This document shows positions 5,519 through 13,644 of a DNA stretch of 38,358 nucleotides, one piece after another (the first letter of the stretch is position 1; each line of letters begins with the position of its first letter). Source of the stretch: JAOAFZ01 sp964407325 (lineage in GTDB: Bacteria; Patescibacteriota; Microgenomatia; UBA1406; GWC2-37-13); assembly GCA_964407325.1 (NCBI GenBank), contig CAYOVA010000014.1:1-38358 (forward strand), in the 5' to 3' direction. The notes under the pieces are model-generated. The model had not been told where the DNA came from, ran no database searches, and saw nothing but the letters and a program-made list of their open reading frames with translations. The position numbers and the translations under genes are program-made.

Positions 5519-6859
5519 ATGCCAAATTCCAAGAAAACCATAGTCTGTGTCCGCGGAATGCACTGTCCTTCATGCGATATTCTTGTTGCCTCAAAGTTTA
5601 ATGAAGTTGAGAATGTAAAGGCAGTAAAACCCGATCATGTAAGCCAAAAAGTAGAAATAGAATATGAAGGGGAGCTCGACCATAACAAACTCAATGGAAA
5701 AATCTCTGAGTATGGATACGAAATTGTCGACGAACAGGAACTGCGCGATTCGCAGGAGCCGCTCTCAAAACGGATCATAGAGGCAGTGGTGTTAGGGATG
5801 ATTGTTATGACAGCCTACCTTATCGCGGGTGAATTGAACTTATTACCAGCGTCGATGATGACTACGCTCAACTTGGGGTCAGCATTCCTGGTAGGTGTAG
5901 TGGCCTCGCTTTCAACCTGTATGGCAACTACCGGTGCACTTTACCTGGCGACAATTGGGAAACTACATGACAGTACGTCGAGCTTAAAAGACCGGATGAT
6001 ACCGGCAATAAGCTTTAATCTAGGCCGCATTCTTACCTATGCAATCCTGGGGGCAATCAATGGACTGGTAGGACAATTTTTGATCCAGGAAGCCCAAATG
6101 GGGACTATCATGAACGTACTTATCGGTATTTTTATGATACTAATAGGACTGGATATGCTTAGGATCCTTCCCCTGGAGCGTATAATTCCCGGAAAAGGCT
6201 ATAAAAAATTCTTTCTAAAAGTCGAGAAACGCCTTTTAAAGCATCCGAAACAGACATCCTTCCTTCTCGGAGTGCTCACATACTGGCTCCCGTGCGGTTT
6301 TACGCAGTCTGTCCAGCTATACGCACTCTCTATAGCCGATCCCGTCCAAAGTGCCCTAATCATGCTATGTTTCGCCTTAGGGACTACTCCAGTGCTCCTT
6401 ATGATGGGATTTGTTAGTTCTATTATGAAAACCAGCTATTATCACTGGTTTATGAAGACCATTGCCGTACTTGTTACGCTTGTAGGAATAAGTTATCTGT
6501 TGAACTTCCTTAATCTGTACAACCTCAATCCGCTTCAAAAACTGTTTCCTCAGGATATAGCAAGCTCAATTCAAGCTCAACAGCAAGATGGAGAGCAGAT
6601 AATTCGCATGAGCGTAACCTATAAAGGCTATACGCCGAACACCTTCACCGTCCAAAAGGGGAGACCCGTAAAGTGGATTATCGACGGAAAAGAAGTATTT
6701 GGCTGCCAGGGCTACCTTATGGCACCAAAAATCGATGTCGAAACCGTGCTCAAAAAAGGAGAAAATGTAATTACGTTTGTACCCCAGCAAGTGGGAACCA
6801 TTGGATTTTCGTGCAGTATGGGCATGTATAACGGAACAATTAATGTGATTGAAGGATAA
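5519..6859 (+). CDS. HMA - TauE/SafE-type membrane domain - cupredoxin fusion
   Basis: A 446-residue three-part membrane protein. Residues 1-75 form a heavy-metal-associated domain with GMHCPSC (Cys 16 and 19), a Cu(I)-binding site. Residues about 85-345 carry six or more hydrophobic segments of the sulfite exporter TauE/SafE or cytochrome-biogenesis (DsbD/UreH-like) type, with conserved-looking STCMATTG and YWLPCGFTQ cysteine motifs. Residues about 370-446 form a cupredoxin-like domain ending FSCSMGMYNGTINV, whose Cys and Met are plausible copper ligands. Together these suggest copper or reductant transfer across the membrane. The combination is known from genome annotations of several anaerobic and Patescibacterial lineages. 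Transcribed from TATAAT at 5503-5508. Confidence 0.8.
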   Translation: MPNSKKTIVCVRGMHCPSCDILVASKFNEVENVKAVKPDHVSQKVEIEYEGELDHNKLNGKISEYGYEIVDEQELRDSQEPLSKRIIEAVVLGMIVMTAYLIAGELNLLPASMMTTLNLGSAFLVGVVASLSTCMATTGALYLATIGKLHDSTSSLKDRMIPAISFNLGRILTYAILGAINGLVGQFLIQEAQMGTIMNVLIGIFMILIGLDMLRILPLERIIPGKGYKKFFLKVEKRLLKHPKQTSFLLGVLTYWLPCGFTQSVQLYALSIADPVQSALIMLCFALGTTPVLLMMGFVSSIMKTSYYHWFMKTIAVLVTLVGISYLLNFLNLYNLNPLQKLFPQDIASSIQAQQQDGEQIIRMSVTYKGYTPNTFTVQKGRPVKWIIDGKEVFGCQGYLMAPKIDVETVLKKGENVITFVPQQVGTIGFSCSMGMYNGTINVIEG

Positions 6860-6865
6860 TTGAGC

Positions 6866-6893
6866 TTGATTGCTTCCATTCTTCTGCTAGAAT
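6866..6893 (+). promoter_or_regulatory. Promoter of gene 6900-7619
   Basis: TTGATT (6866-6871) and TAGAAT (6888-6893) are separated by 16 nt. The ATG is at 6900, 6 nt beyond the -10 box, so the message is probably leaderless. Confidence 0.6.
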
Positions 6894-6899
6894 TGCCCA

Positions 6900-7619
6900 A
6901 TGTTACCACCACCTGGCGAACGAAATCCGTTAGAACATCAAATATACGCTGAAACGCTTCACTCCATGTCTCCTGCAGAAATTCTTACTCAATCACCCGC
7001 GCTTATCGAATACGGCGCAAGGGAAAGTGTACGCGGCTATTTTGGACTCCCTCAAGGCGTAGATATTCGTACCGCTCTGGAAGGCTGGACTCGTACGTCC
7101 GATCTAAGCGGGGGAGAAGCATATTCTACATGGAATCAGGCACACTGCCACATAGCTCCCTTTAGTGAAGAAGAACATCCGTTTGCAGCAGTGTTACAAA
7201 GAGAAGCTCAGGCACTATCAGAATTAGGGCTTACTTGGGAACATGTACAGGAACTTGTAGATCGTTTTATTGCGGGAAAGGCGGATATGATGCTGCGTCT
7301 TCATATTTATGACAATGATGTTGAATTGATGACCTCAATCCACCTACCCGGGCCGTTGGAAGCGGGGAAACTACTATCGAGTCCAGTAGCTGTACTGGCT
7401 GCTCCAAAGGGCACTGTAGATGCAACAATCAAAGAGACAGCAAGAAATCAGTTACAAAGACAACTAGACGAAGCATATGCACGAGTATTTCAGCTACTAA
7501 GCACAAAGCAACATACAGGAGCACAGCGATTATCTCTTGTTGCTCAATTTGCTGCGTTACAACAAATCCCTGAAAGGTTGAATGCACTGATCGGGGTGAA
7601 AAAAACAAAAGGAGCATGA
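6900..7619 (+). CDS. Hypothetical soluble protein (239 aa)
   Basis: The protein has no signal peptide or membrane segment. It opens MLPPPGERNPLEHQIY, has an acidic helical middle, and ends in a long helical tail (about residues 170-235, with ARNQLQRQLDEAYARVFQLL) and a basic KKTKGA. No motif links it to a known family. The start is fixed by the promoter box at 6888-6893 and no SD is present. It runs toward the oppositely oriented tRNA-Leu gene, 13 nt away. The TGA stop at 7617-7619 is followed directly by tRNA sequence, evidence that UGA is a true stop codon here. Confidence 0.6.
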   Translation: MLPPPGERNPLEHQIYAETLHSMSPAEILTQSPALIEYGARESVRGYFGLPQGVDIRTALEGWTRTSDLSGGEAYSTWNQAHCHIAPFSEEEHPFAAVLQREAQALSELGLTWEHVQELVDRFIAGKADMMLRLHIYDNDVELMTSIHLPGPLEAGKLLSSPVAVLAAPKGTVDATIKETARNQLQRQLDEAYARVFQLLSTKQHTGAQRLSLVAQFAALQQIPERLNALIGVKKTKGA

Positions 7620-7632
7620 ATCGTTTGCTGTG

Positions 7633-7716
7633 TGCCGGGGGAGGGGCTCGAACCCTCATGAAGTTGCCTTCACAGGTTTTTGAGACCTGCGCGTCTGCCA
7701 GTTCCGCCACCTCGGC
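7633..7716 (-). tRNA. tRNA-Leu (anticodon CAA)
   Basis: On the minus strand a full class II tRNA of 84 nt can be folded. The acceptor is GCCGAGG/CCCCGGC with one A-C mismatch at the fifth pair. The D arm contains TGGCGGAACTGGCAGA. The anticodon stem is CAGGT/ACCTG with loop CTCAAAA, giving anticodon CAA for UUG codons. A variable arm (GTGAAGGCAACTTCAT) and T arm GAGGG-TTCGAGC-CCCTC follow. The discriminator is A, as expected for leucine. CCA is not encoded (next bases are CAC) and there is no intron. Confidence 0.95.
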
Positions 7717-7763
7717 TATGAATGTTTATTGTAGCATAACGAAGGCACAAAACGCAGAATCTT

Positions 7764-7792
7764 TTGAAAAAACCTTTCAAACTCTTTACACT
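7764..7792 (+). promoter_or_regulatory. Promoter of the ferric-reductase-like gene
   Basis: TTGAAA (7764-7769) and TACACT (7787-7792) are exactly 17 nt apart. They decide the start at 7800: the upstream TTG sometimes read as a start is part of the -35 box itself. Confidence 0.6.
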
Positions 7793-7799
7793 GAAAGGT

Positions 7800-8600
7800 A
7801 TGGCTGAAAGAACTCCACAAGTACCACCCAAACCTGTCACACCTCAAATTATTCAAAGTTACCGTGAATCCCGCGAAAAATGGGGGTTAAGTCATGAACA
7901 GACTATGTGGCTGCACTCAATCTTGTTAAGCTTGTATGTGTATGTTGTGGTGGCTTTCTATACCAGTGGAATAACTGGCTTTCTGGTTTCCCGGCAGGTA
8001 AATATCAGTATTGGCTATGTTGGCCTTATCTTCCTGCTTTTGTCAATGGGAATGAGCTCAATTTGCTATTTCTGGAATTTTGCAGATCGCTATCTGGCAT
8101 ACCGGAAGTATTTTGGGATTCTCGGATTTGTGTATTCCCTCATTCATTTTGTTATCTCTTTTACTTTAATACAGGTACGAACGGGGTTTGGTCTCTTTTT
8201 ACAGGATCCGTCCAATACGTTACCGTTTTTTACAGGACTCAGCTCGTTGCTTATTCTGCTCACACTGACTGTGTTATCGCATCGTATTCCGATGCGCTGG
8301 CTGGGAAAGTGGTGGAGAAGAATCATGCGTTTCGGGTATTTGGCCTTGATTCTTGCTGTATTGCATACTGCCGCACGCCAAGGAGGGGAGTGGATAGGGT
8401 GGATTACGTTCCAGCGTGAATACGTATTGCCACCCTTCGGATTGCTGATGTTTATTGCTACCTGTGTCGTACTGCTGCTTCGTGCTCTTATGTGGTATGG
8501 GGTTGTTCATAAAAAAGTAGTACCCTCGAATGCACTTCCTGAAGAACAATCTATTTTGAATGCTCACGCTACGCCTCTGAAAGCTTCTATGAAAAAGTAA
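7800..8600 (+). CDS. Ferric-reductase-like transmembrane protein
   Basis: The 266-residue product starts MAERTPQVPPKP, followed by a short cytoplasmic region and six to seven hydrophobic segments from about residue 35 to 245. YLAYRKYFGILGFVYSLIH and the later LALILAVLHTAARQ place His residues in neighbouring helices, as in the haem-binding ferric reductase-like domain (the MsrQ/YedZ/NOX family). The role would be electron transfer across the membrane through b-type haem; no NAD(P)H or FAD domain is attached. The promoter at 7764-7792 gives a leaderless message. A strong hairpin follows at 8663-8711. Confidence 0.7.
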   Translation: MAERTPQVPPKPVTPQIIQSYRESREKWGLSHEQTMWLHSILLSLYVYVVVAFYTSGITGFLVSRQVNISIGYVGLIFLLLSMGMSSICYFWNFADRYLAYRKYFGILGFVYSLIHFVISFTLIQVRTGFGLFLQDPSNTLPFFTGLSSLLILLTLTVLSHRIPMRWLGKWWRRIMRFGYLALILAVLHTAARQGGEWIGWITFQREYVLPPFGLLMFIATCVVLLLRALMWYGVVHKKVVPSNALPEEQSILNAHATPLKASMKK

Positions 8601-8641
8601 AACTATTGTATCGCAGTATATTAGTGATTACATTTTCAGTT

Positions 8642-8776
8642 ATAATCGTGAATTCGTTTCACCCACAAAAAAAGGCCTCAAAATCTGTATGATCTTGAGG
8701 CCTTTGTGGGGGCCAACACTTCAGGGAATACTGTTGTGTCGAGCCCGAAATGACAATTTTTACTACTCTTTTTTTT
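8642..8776 (+). ncRNA. Possible small structured RNA or terminator complex
   Basis: TATAAT at 8642-8647 is not followed by an ORF. About 15 nt later a near-perfect hairpin occupies 8663-8711: CCCACAAA/TTTGTGGG outside and GGCCTCAA/TTGAGGCC inside, with an AAAA bulge. A second hairpin, GGGC-CAACA/TGTTG-GCCC, lies at 8711-8747. T-rich runs follow at 8757-8761 and 8768-8775. This could be a short noncoding transcript, or simply the terminator of the gene ending at 8600. No known RNA family is recognised. Confidence 0.35.
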
Positions 8777-9153
8777 GAAACATCGATACGTCTTATTTAA
8801 TGGCGTACCTGTGCATCTTTTGTCCCCTTGAGGCTACGAGCGGTAAGCGGTGCTGATTGGTTATTTCTAATGGAATTATCTTTAACCTTTGAAAAATCAA
8901 GTATCGCGAATAAATGGCTTTTCAAAAATTATTGATAACCGTTAGGTTATATTTGCTGTCACATCGGAATGTAAAAGAACTTATTTAATCTTGCAATTAA
9001 TATAAGCCTATAACAAATTTTATAGGATGTCAATAGGGAAATGAAGTATTTATTATTTATATTGATATGACTGCCTAAATACGTTTATTTGCGCTGGAAA
9101 ATTATTTGAATAAAATCTATCCTTTAGACTTTTATAATAACCCAAACCTCTCG
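8777..9153. other. AT-rich intergenic stretch with two inverted repeats
   Basis: No coding frame is credible here. Two short perfect inverted repeats are visible: ATAACC-GTTA-GGTTAT at 8935-8950 and CCTATAA-loop-TTATAGG at 9007-9026. The base composition changes sharply from here to the GC-rich island that follows. Confidence 0.4.
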
Positions 9154-9182
9154 TTGAAAAATATCCTATAGTTTGATACAAT
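9154..9182 (+). promoter_or_regulatory. Promoter of the first island gene
   Basis: TTGAAA (9154-9159) and TACAAT (9177-9182) are exactly 17 nt apart. Transcription from here would give a leader of about 260 nt before the ATG at 9450, unlike the leaderless housekeeping genes. Confidence 0.55.
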
Positions 9183-9297
9183 ATACGCACCAAATGTGTA
9201 TGTATTGTCTCTTCTATGCCTGGAATTAGCTTTCAGGTGGTTGTTTGAGGCGGAGTACACGTTGTGAACGTTAACATATAGCTTAGGAAACAATCAA

Positions 9298-9420
9298 CTT
9301 AAGCGTAATTTGATGGTTGCGGAATGGGGTTCCCGAGAAGGGGAGAAGGTAGTGTGCCATTGTGCGCATATCGTTTCTTCTGCTCGGGAACTCCGACCAT
9401 GACCGTCGGAGGAGCTTAGG
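9298..9420 (+). ncRNA. CATG-loop leader RNA, copy 1
   Basis: Three stems can be drawn. P1 is 9298-9304 with 9414-9420 (7 bp, one G-U). P2 is GTTCCCGAG 9329-9337 with CTCGGGAAC 9383-9391 (9 bp), capping an inner weaker hairpin. P3 is CTCCGAC 9391-9397 with GTCGGAG 9405-9411 and the 7-nt loop CATGACC. P2 and P3 share base 9391. The SD AAGGAG and ATG follow 17 and 30 nt after P1. The same architecture occurs before the next two secreted-protein genes. Confidence 0.6.
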
Positions 9421-9449
9421 AAGTGGAAAACGCAACAAGGAGAACGATC

Positions 9450-11855
9450 ATGCGAAGGCCTAGTACGTTACGGCCCGGGCTCGCCCTCGTGGTGTTTATC
9501 TTTCTAGTTCTGGCCCCCTGCTTGGCACGGGGTACGGCCGGCGCGCAGACCGACTTCACCAGCCAGCGCAACTGGGCTGACAATAGCTCGGGGTACCCGA
9601 CGCCGTTCAACACGAGCGCCGGTGTGGCCGAGCCCCAGCTCGGCATCGCGCAGTTTGTGCAACCCGACCCGAAGACCCTTTGCCAGGTCGGGCTCTTCGT
9701 CGCCAACGCCGACGGCAGCGGTCAGCAGCAGCTCTCCCGACACCCCAGCAGGGTCTACGACCCGCGCTGGTCGCCGGACGGCAACAGCCTGCTGTTCTCG
9801 ATGAGCGAGACAGGAGAGACAAGCCCAGAGGACTTCGGGCTCTATACCTACGGGCTGAAGATCGGGATCCGCGAGAAGGTGGCCACCGGCTTCATTCGGA
9901 GCGCCGACTGGATCAGCGGCACTAGCCTTGTGTACAACGACGAGGCGACGAGCAGCATCGTTCGGGTCGACACCATCGACAGCATGCCGGTCACCACGAC
10001 GCTCAAGACGAACGTGCGCGTGGGCCGGCTCGACTACCACCCGACAAGCGGCATCGTGTACGACGACATGGCCACCGGCCAGATGTACCGCATGAACCTC
10101 GACGGCAGCGGCCTCGTGCAGCTGACCCGGGACGAGGGGGTCCACGAGCCGCGCTGGTCGCCCGACGGCAGCCGCATCGCCTTTATCAGCGGCGCGAGTT
10201 CGGCCACCACAAGCGTTCAGATCGTAAACGCAGACGGCACTGGGCGGCGCCAGCTGACCGAATGGGCGGACACCAAGTACGCGCCCACCTGGACTTCTAA
10301 CGGCAGCCAGATCCTCTTCACCGAGGCCACCTGGCGGGGGCCCCTGCAGCTTCGGCTGCTGACCCTCGACAACGACGCGGGCTTTAAGACCTCGGCTCAC
10401 CTGGCCTTTGGCGACTACGCTGAGTACTCGCCGGACGGGAAGCAGCTTGTCTTTACCGACTATGTCTGCCCCCGTGCCCCCTCCAGCTACCATACTGGCA
10501 TCAGCGGGTACCAGGGGACCGAGACGCGCGGCTACGCTGTCGGCAACCTGCTAGAGCTGACCACGGTGGTGAGCAGCAGCGTCGACCTGCTGAAGTACGA
10601 AGTGCGGGAGGACTCGAACGCCGACTTCCTCGACTGGTCGCCGGCAGCACCGGCACCCTCGTGGAGCGGCTCGCCGCTTGCAACCGGACTCTACACGGCT
10701 ACACTGCAGGTGCGCGACCCCGACCAAAAGACCAACTGCATCTACCTGACCATGCAGCCCACGGGCATGAACCTGCGTCCCGGCTGCTTTCCGTTCATCC
10801 GGTCGACGTACTGGGTGGCCGGCAAGGTCACGTACGCAGACGGCACGCCCGTTTCTAACGCCGGCGTCTACCTCGAGGGCCGGGACGGCTTCTGGCGGAT
10901 GGTTGTGACGAACGCAGCGGGCGAGTACAAGATCCGCTGGTTGCCCCGTGGGGACTACTGGATCCGCGCATTCGCGTCGGGGCAGGACTTCGGTCCGAGC
11001 CGGCAGATGACTGTTGATGACTATGCCCCGGACTGGACCGACATCGAGGGCTACAACTTCGTTGCTAGCGGCAATCCTCCGGCGGCTGAGGAGCCCGCCG
11101 TGATCGGGTTCGGACCGGAACTCGTGATGGCCAAAGAGAATGGGGGGACCTATCGCATCTCTCTGAACCGCACGGGCGGGCTCACCTCGGCCTTCACCGC
11201 CACTCTCAACCTGGGCGGCCTGGCCACCTACGGCGCAGACTATACGGTTGTCGGCCTGCAGCCAGGGAATAACCCCGTGGTCTTCAGGCCCGGGGAGACT
11301 GCCAAGCACTTCGACTTCGCTCTTCTCGATGACTCTGAGGGTGAGGGGCCGGAGGGCATCACCCTGCTGCTGCAGAACGGCACTGGGTATTCGCTGCAGG
11401 GGCGCGGGCGACTCACGCTGGAGATCGAGGACGACGACCCGCGGCTTGCTGTGTCCGTCAGCGCCAGCAAGCCCGGCGCGAAGCCGGGCGAGGTGGTGAG
11501 CTTCACCACCACCATCACCAACAACGAGTTTACGCCGCAGGGCGGCGAGCTGGTGATGGAGTTCGATCCGAAGGTCTGGAACGCCGGCGAGGCGACCGAC
11601 AGCCTCGTCGTGGATGGCAAGCTGGTGGTTCGCTTCAACGTGACCTACCTGCAGCCCGGCAAGTCCACCACGCTCCGCTGGGAAATGGTGGTCAATGACG
11701 GAGCGAAGCCGCAGGTGCTGAACCTCGCGGCGCCGAAGTTCGTAGTCGGCGCTGGCCCGTTCAATGCTAAGGTGGCCACGGGCAATTCGCTCAGGTTCGA
11801 GGTCCAGCCCGCCGACGGTCGGTGGCGGGTAGTTCTTCCTCAGGTACTAAGATAG
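9450..11855 (+). CDS. Secreted multidomain protein: TolB-like propeller, carboxypeptidase-regulatory-like, Calx-beta, DUF11-like
   Basis: The ATG at 9450 is chosen over a GTG at 9423 because AAGGAG precedes it and it begins a typical signal peptide (MRRPSTLRPGLALVVFIFLV, cleavage near AGA-Q). Over 801 residues the modules are: PD40/TolB-like propeller blades with WSPDG motifs near residues 104, 235, 281 and 326; a beta-sandwich of the carboxypeptidase-regulatory type (VAGKVTYADGTPVSNAGV, about 455-525); a Calx-beta domain (about 550-665, with YGADYTV and ending EIEDDDP); and a DUF11-like repeat (about 666-785). The extreme C-terminus is RVVLPQVLR. It is probably cell-surface or extracellular, for binding or adhesion. 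The GC-rich codon usage differs from the flanking genes, which suggests transfer. Confidence 0.85.
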   Translation: MRRPSTLRPGLALVVFIFLVLAPCLARGTAGAQTDFTSQRNWADNSSGYPTPFNTSAGVAEPQLGIAQFVQPDPKTLCQVGLFVANADGSGQQQLSRHPSRVYDPRWSPDGNSLLFSMSETGETSPEDFGLYTYGLKIGIREKVATGFIRSADWISGTSLVYNDEATSSIVRVDTIDSMPVTTTLKTNVRVGRLDYHPTSGIVYDDMATGQMYRMNLDGSGLVQLTRDEGVHEPRWSPDGSRIAFISGASSATTSVQIVNADGTGRRQLTEWADTKYAPTWTSNGSQILFTEATWRGPLQLRLLTLDNDAGFKTSAHLAFGDYAEYSPDGKQLVFTDYVCPRAPSSYHTGISGYQGTETRGYAVGNLLELTTVVSSSVDLLKYEVREDSNADFLDWSPAAPAPSWSGSPLATGLYTATLQVRDPDQKTNCIYLTMQPTGMNLRPGCFPFIRSTYWVAGKVTYADGTPVSNAGVYLEGRDGFWRMVVTNAAGEYKIRWLPRGDYWIRAFASGQDFGPSRQMTVDDYAPDWTDIEGYNFVASGNPPAAEEPAVIGFGPELVMAKENGGTYRISLNRTGGLTSAFTATLNLGGLATYGADYTVVGLQPGNNPVVFRPGETAKHFDFALLDDSEGEGPEGITLLLQNGTGYSLQGRGRLTLEIEDDDPRLAVSVSASKPGAKPGEVVSFTTTITNNEFTPQGGELVMEFDPKVWNAGEATDSLVVDGKLVVRFNVTYLQPGKSTTLRWEMVVNDGAKPQVLNLAAPKFVVGAGPFNAKVATGNSLRFEVQPADGRWRVVLPQVLR

Positions 11856-11877
11856 GCAGAAGTTTCCTAAGCTCCCA

Positions 11878-11928
11878 GTGCACCACGTTCGTGCACACGA
11901 GGCGGGCCTGCTACCCATGCAGGCCCGC
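11878..11928 (+). terminator. Tandem 3' hairpins of the first island gene
   Basis: GTGCAC (11878-11883) pairs with GTGCAC (11891-11896) around loop CACGTTC. GCGGGCCTGC (11902-11911) pairs with GCAGGCCCGC (11919-11928) around loop TACCCAT. No U tract follows. The second hairpin recurs almost unchanged at 13463-13489. Confidence 0.55.
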
Positions 11929-11947
11929 TCATCAAACTCTTGAGGAT

Positions 11948-12007
11948 AAAGAGAATAATAGAAACACTGTTCTTCTCTTTGCCTTCAATACTGTGAGGCA
12001 GTAATTT
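11948..12007 (+). promoter_or_regulatory. AT-rich hairpin and candidate promoter before gene 12164
   Basis: AAAGAGAA (11948-11955) pairs with TTCTCTTT (11973-11980). Overlapping its end, TTGCCT (11979-11984) and TAATTT (12002-12007) lie 17 nt apart and are a weak promoter candidate for a roughly 150-nt leader. Confidence 0.35.
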
Positions 12008-12025
12008 AACAAATAGGTTCAGGAA

Positions 12026-12143
12026 ACACATCCGATTATTTCGGGAGTCCCTTTCTTACTCTATATGAAAAGTAGGGTAAATAAGGGACTTCCGATAGTA
12101 GTAACAGACCATGAATGTCTGTGAACCGAATCGGAACTGTGTT
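12026..12143 (+). ncRNA. CATG-loop leader RNA, copy 2
   Basis: P1: ACACA plus TCCGAT (12026-12036) pairs with ATCGGA and TGTGT (12130-12142), with a 2-nt bulge. P2: AGTCCCTT (12046-12053) pairs with AAGGGACT (12083-12090), continued inside by TTACTCTA/TAGGGTAA. P3: ACAGAC (12104-12109) pairs with GTCTGT (12117-12122) around the 7-nt loop CATGAAT. The SD (GAGAGGAA) and ATG at 12164 follow. Stem sequences differ from copies 1 and 3 while pairing is preserved. Confidence 0.6.
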
Positions 12144-12163
12144 CAGGAATAAGAGAGGAACTC

Positions 12164-13387
12164 ATGCGAACTCACCCGACCTTCCGTTCAATGGCCCGGT
12201 TCGCCCTGCTGGTCTTTACTCTGTGCCACTTCGCGCTGAACTATACCCTACATCAGGCCTTCGCGGCGGAGGGGGATACGGCTGGCGTCGAGACCTCGAC
12301 CATGCAGAACACCTGCCGCAGCGCCCTGTACACCCAGCTGTTCACTAACTTCCAGCACATGGGTGCAGTGAACTATATGCTGGAGAGCGGGCGATGGGGC
12401 AGTGCGGCTCAGTACGCGCCGCAGTACAGCAATGTCTACACCGATGTCAGCGGTCTGGGGGAGGGTGACTTTATCTGGATCCCCATGCAGGGCTACGACC
12501 ATACCGAGGCGCCCACTGCTGAGTACCGCGTACAGCTCAAGGCTTTCGTCGAGCGTGGCGGCACCCTGCTCCTCCTCAACGAGTTCGGGCCGAACTACTT
12601 CCTCGGAGACTGGCTCAACCAGTTCAACGCAGACATGCTGGGCGGCCCCTACCTGCAGCAGAACCTCAGCGAGGAGTACGTCGAGTCCGCCTCAAGGGTC
12701 CCCGGCGGGCTGCCCAGCTGGATCTGGGGCTACTCAACTACGGGCTTGCCGACTCAGGAGTTCGCGGCCACCGCTGGATACACCATCACCGGCGATGTGA
12801 AGCCGCTATACTTGAGTGCCGAGGGTCGCGTGCTGGCAGCCGAGGCAAAAGTGGGCAAAGGTGTAGTCCGCTGGGTTGGTGACACCACCTTCATGGGCTC
12901 GTACAACCCAACCATCTGGACTCGTCTCCTCGGCTGCGGCACCCCCAAGCCTGAGATCAGCTGGATCAAGGAGTCGCTCGAAGTGAAGGAGGGCGAGGTT
13001 GTCACGGCCTGGGTTTGGCTCTATCGCACCCAGGAGCTCAGCTCGACGGTGAGCCTGAGGCTGACGATTGCCGGCTCGGCCCTCGAGAAGGGGACGGCAA
13101 CGCTGCCCGACGGCCTAACTGCGGGGCAGCAGACCATCACCTTCCAGCCCGGCGAAGACCTCAAGCAGTGGCCCGTTACCATCGTCAACGATACTTTCGA
13201 CAATGGCGGCACTGAGGTCCGCTTCCAGGTGACAGGTGATGGGGCCATCTTCCTCGCGGGAACCGGGACGAGCACGATCACGATTGTCGATGATGACGCG
13301 CCCGGCGCCAAACCCTGCGACCCAGAGGGGCATGGCTTCCAAAGCTGTTCCGCCTATCACTACGGCCTGCCACTGGTGATGAAGTAA
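12164..13387 (+). CDS. Secreted protein with class-I-amidotransferase-like fold and Calx-beta domain
   Basis: A 407-residue protein with a signal peptide ending near QAFA-AEG. Residues about 45-260 look like a flavodoxin or amidotransferase-like alpha/beta domain of the DUF4350 kind: DFIWIPMQGYDH, then KAFVERGGTLLLLNEFG, and later GKGVVRWVGDTTFMGS. I see no catalytic Cys nucleophile. Residues about 266-385 are a Calx-beta domain (ESLEVKEGEVVTAWVWLYR through STITIVDDDAP). The protein ends YHYGLPLVMK, matching the tail of the other island proteins. The start follows AGAGAGGAACTC, a good SD. Preceded by CATG-loop RNA copy 2, and followed by two hairpins. It probably acts at the cell surface; the ligand is unknown. 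Confidence 0.8.
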   Translation: MRTHPTFRSMARFALLVFTLCHFALNYTLHQAFAAEGDTAGVETSTMQNTCRSALYTQLFTNFQHMGAVNYMLESGRWGSAAQYAPQYSNVYTDVSGLGEGDFIWIPMQGYDHTEAPTAEYRVQLKAFVERGGTLLLLNEFGPNYFLGDWLNQFNADMLGGPYLQQNLSEEYVESASRVPGGLPSWIWGYSTTGLPTQEFAATAGYTITGDVKPLYLSAEGRVLAAEAKVGKGVVRWVGDTTFMGSYNPTIWTRLLGCGTPKPEISWIKESLEVKEGEVVTAWVWLYRTQELSSTVSLRLTIAGSALEKGTATLPDGLTAGQQTITFQPGEDLKQWPVTIVNDTFDNGGTEVRFQVTGDGAIFLAGTGTSTITIVDDDAPGAKPCDPEGHGFQSCSAYHYGLPLVMK

Positions 13388-13422
13388 CGGAATTCGAACA
13401 GAAGACGTTTCCTGAACCAACC

Positions 13423-13489
13423 GGGGCGGTGTACCAAGTCGTACACTGCCCCAACCCACGAAGCGGGCCTGCTACCAATGCAGGCCCGC
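13423..13489 (+). terminator. Tandem 3' hairpins of the second island gene
   Basis: GGGGCGGTGTAC (13423-13434) pairs with GTACACTGCCCC (13441-13452; 12 bp with one G-U). GCGGGCCTGC (13463-13472) pairs with GCAGGCCCGC (13480-13489) around loop TACCAAT. The latter is the same hairpin as at 11902-11928, with one loop base changed. Confidence 0.55.
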
Positions 13490-13644
13490 TCACCACAATC
13501 TTGGTATTGTGCAGAACCGACACTCCCTTCATCATCCTCTTACCAAGTATTGATGACAGCTGAAAGAATAGAGCGTACTATTCTTCCAGATGTTCTTAAT
13601 ACACCATAACGTATAAGGAATTGTTGAAAATGCACTTTTACACA
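13490..13644 (+). other. Intergenic stretch with AT-rich hairpin before leader copy 3
   Basis: AAGAATAG (13564-13571) pairs with CTATTCTT (13578-13585), recalling the AT-rich hairpin at 11948-11980. TATAAG at 13612-13617 is a weak -10 candidate for the following gene. No coding frame. Confidence 0.35.

Noticed and set aside
7617..7633. UGA recoded as glycine, as in some Patescibacteria
   Set aside because: Reading through TGA at 7617 would translate into the tRNA-Leu gene, and TGA also ends the antitoxin at 29050 at a normal length.
9298..9420. Leader copy 1 as a tRNA-like structure
   Set aside because: The 7-bp closing stem and 7-nt loop recall a tRNA, but there is no D arm, anticodon arm or TTCRA motif, and P2 is far too long.
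9504..10493. 329-residue minus-strand open frame opposite the first island gene
   Set aside because: It is a shadow produced by GC-rich codons; the plus-strand frame has a signal peptide, SD and recognisable domains, while this frame is compositionally odd and has no start signals.
10551..11309. 252-residue minus-strand open frame within the island
   Set aside because: The same GC-shadow effect; it overlaps the carboxypeptidase-regulatory-like and Calx-beta modules of the real gene.
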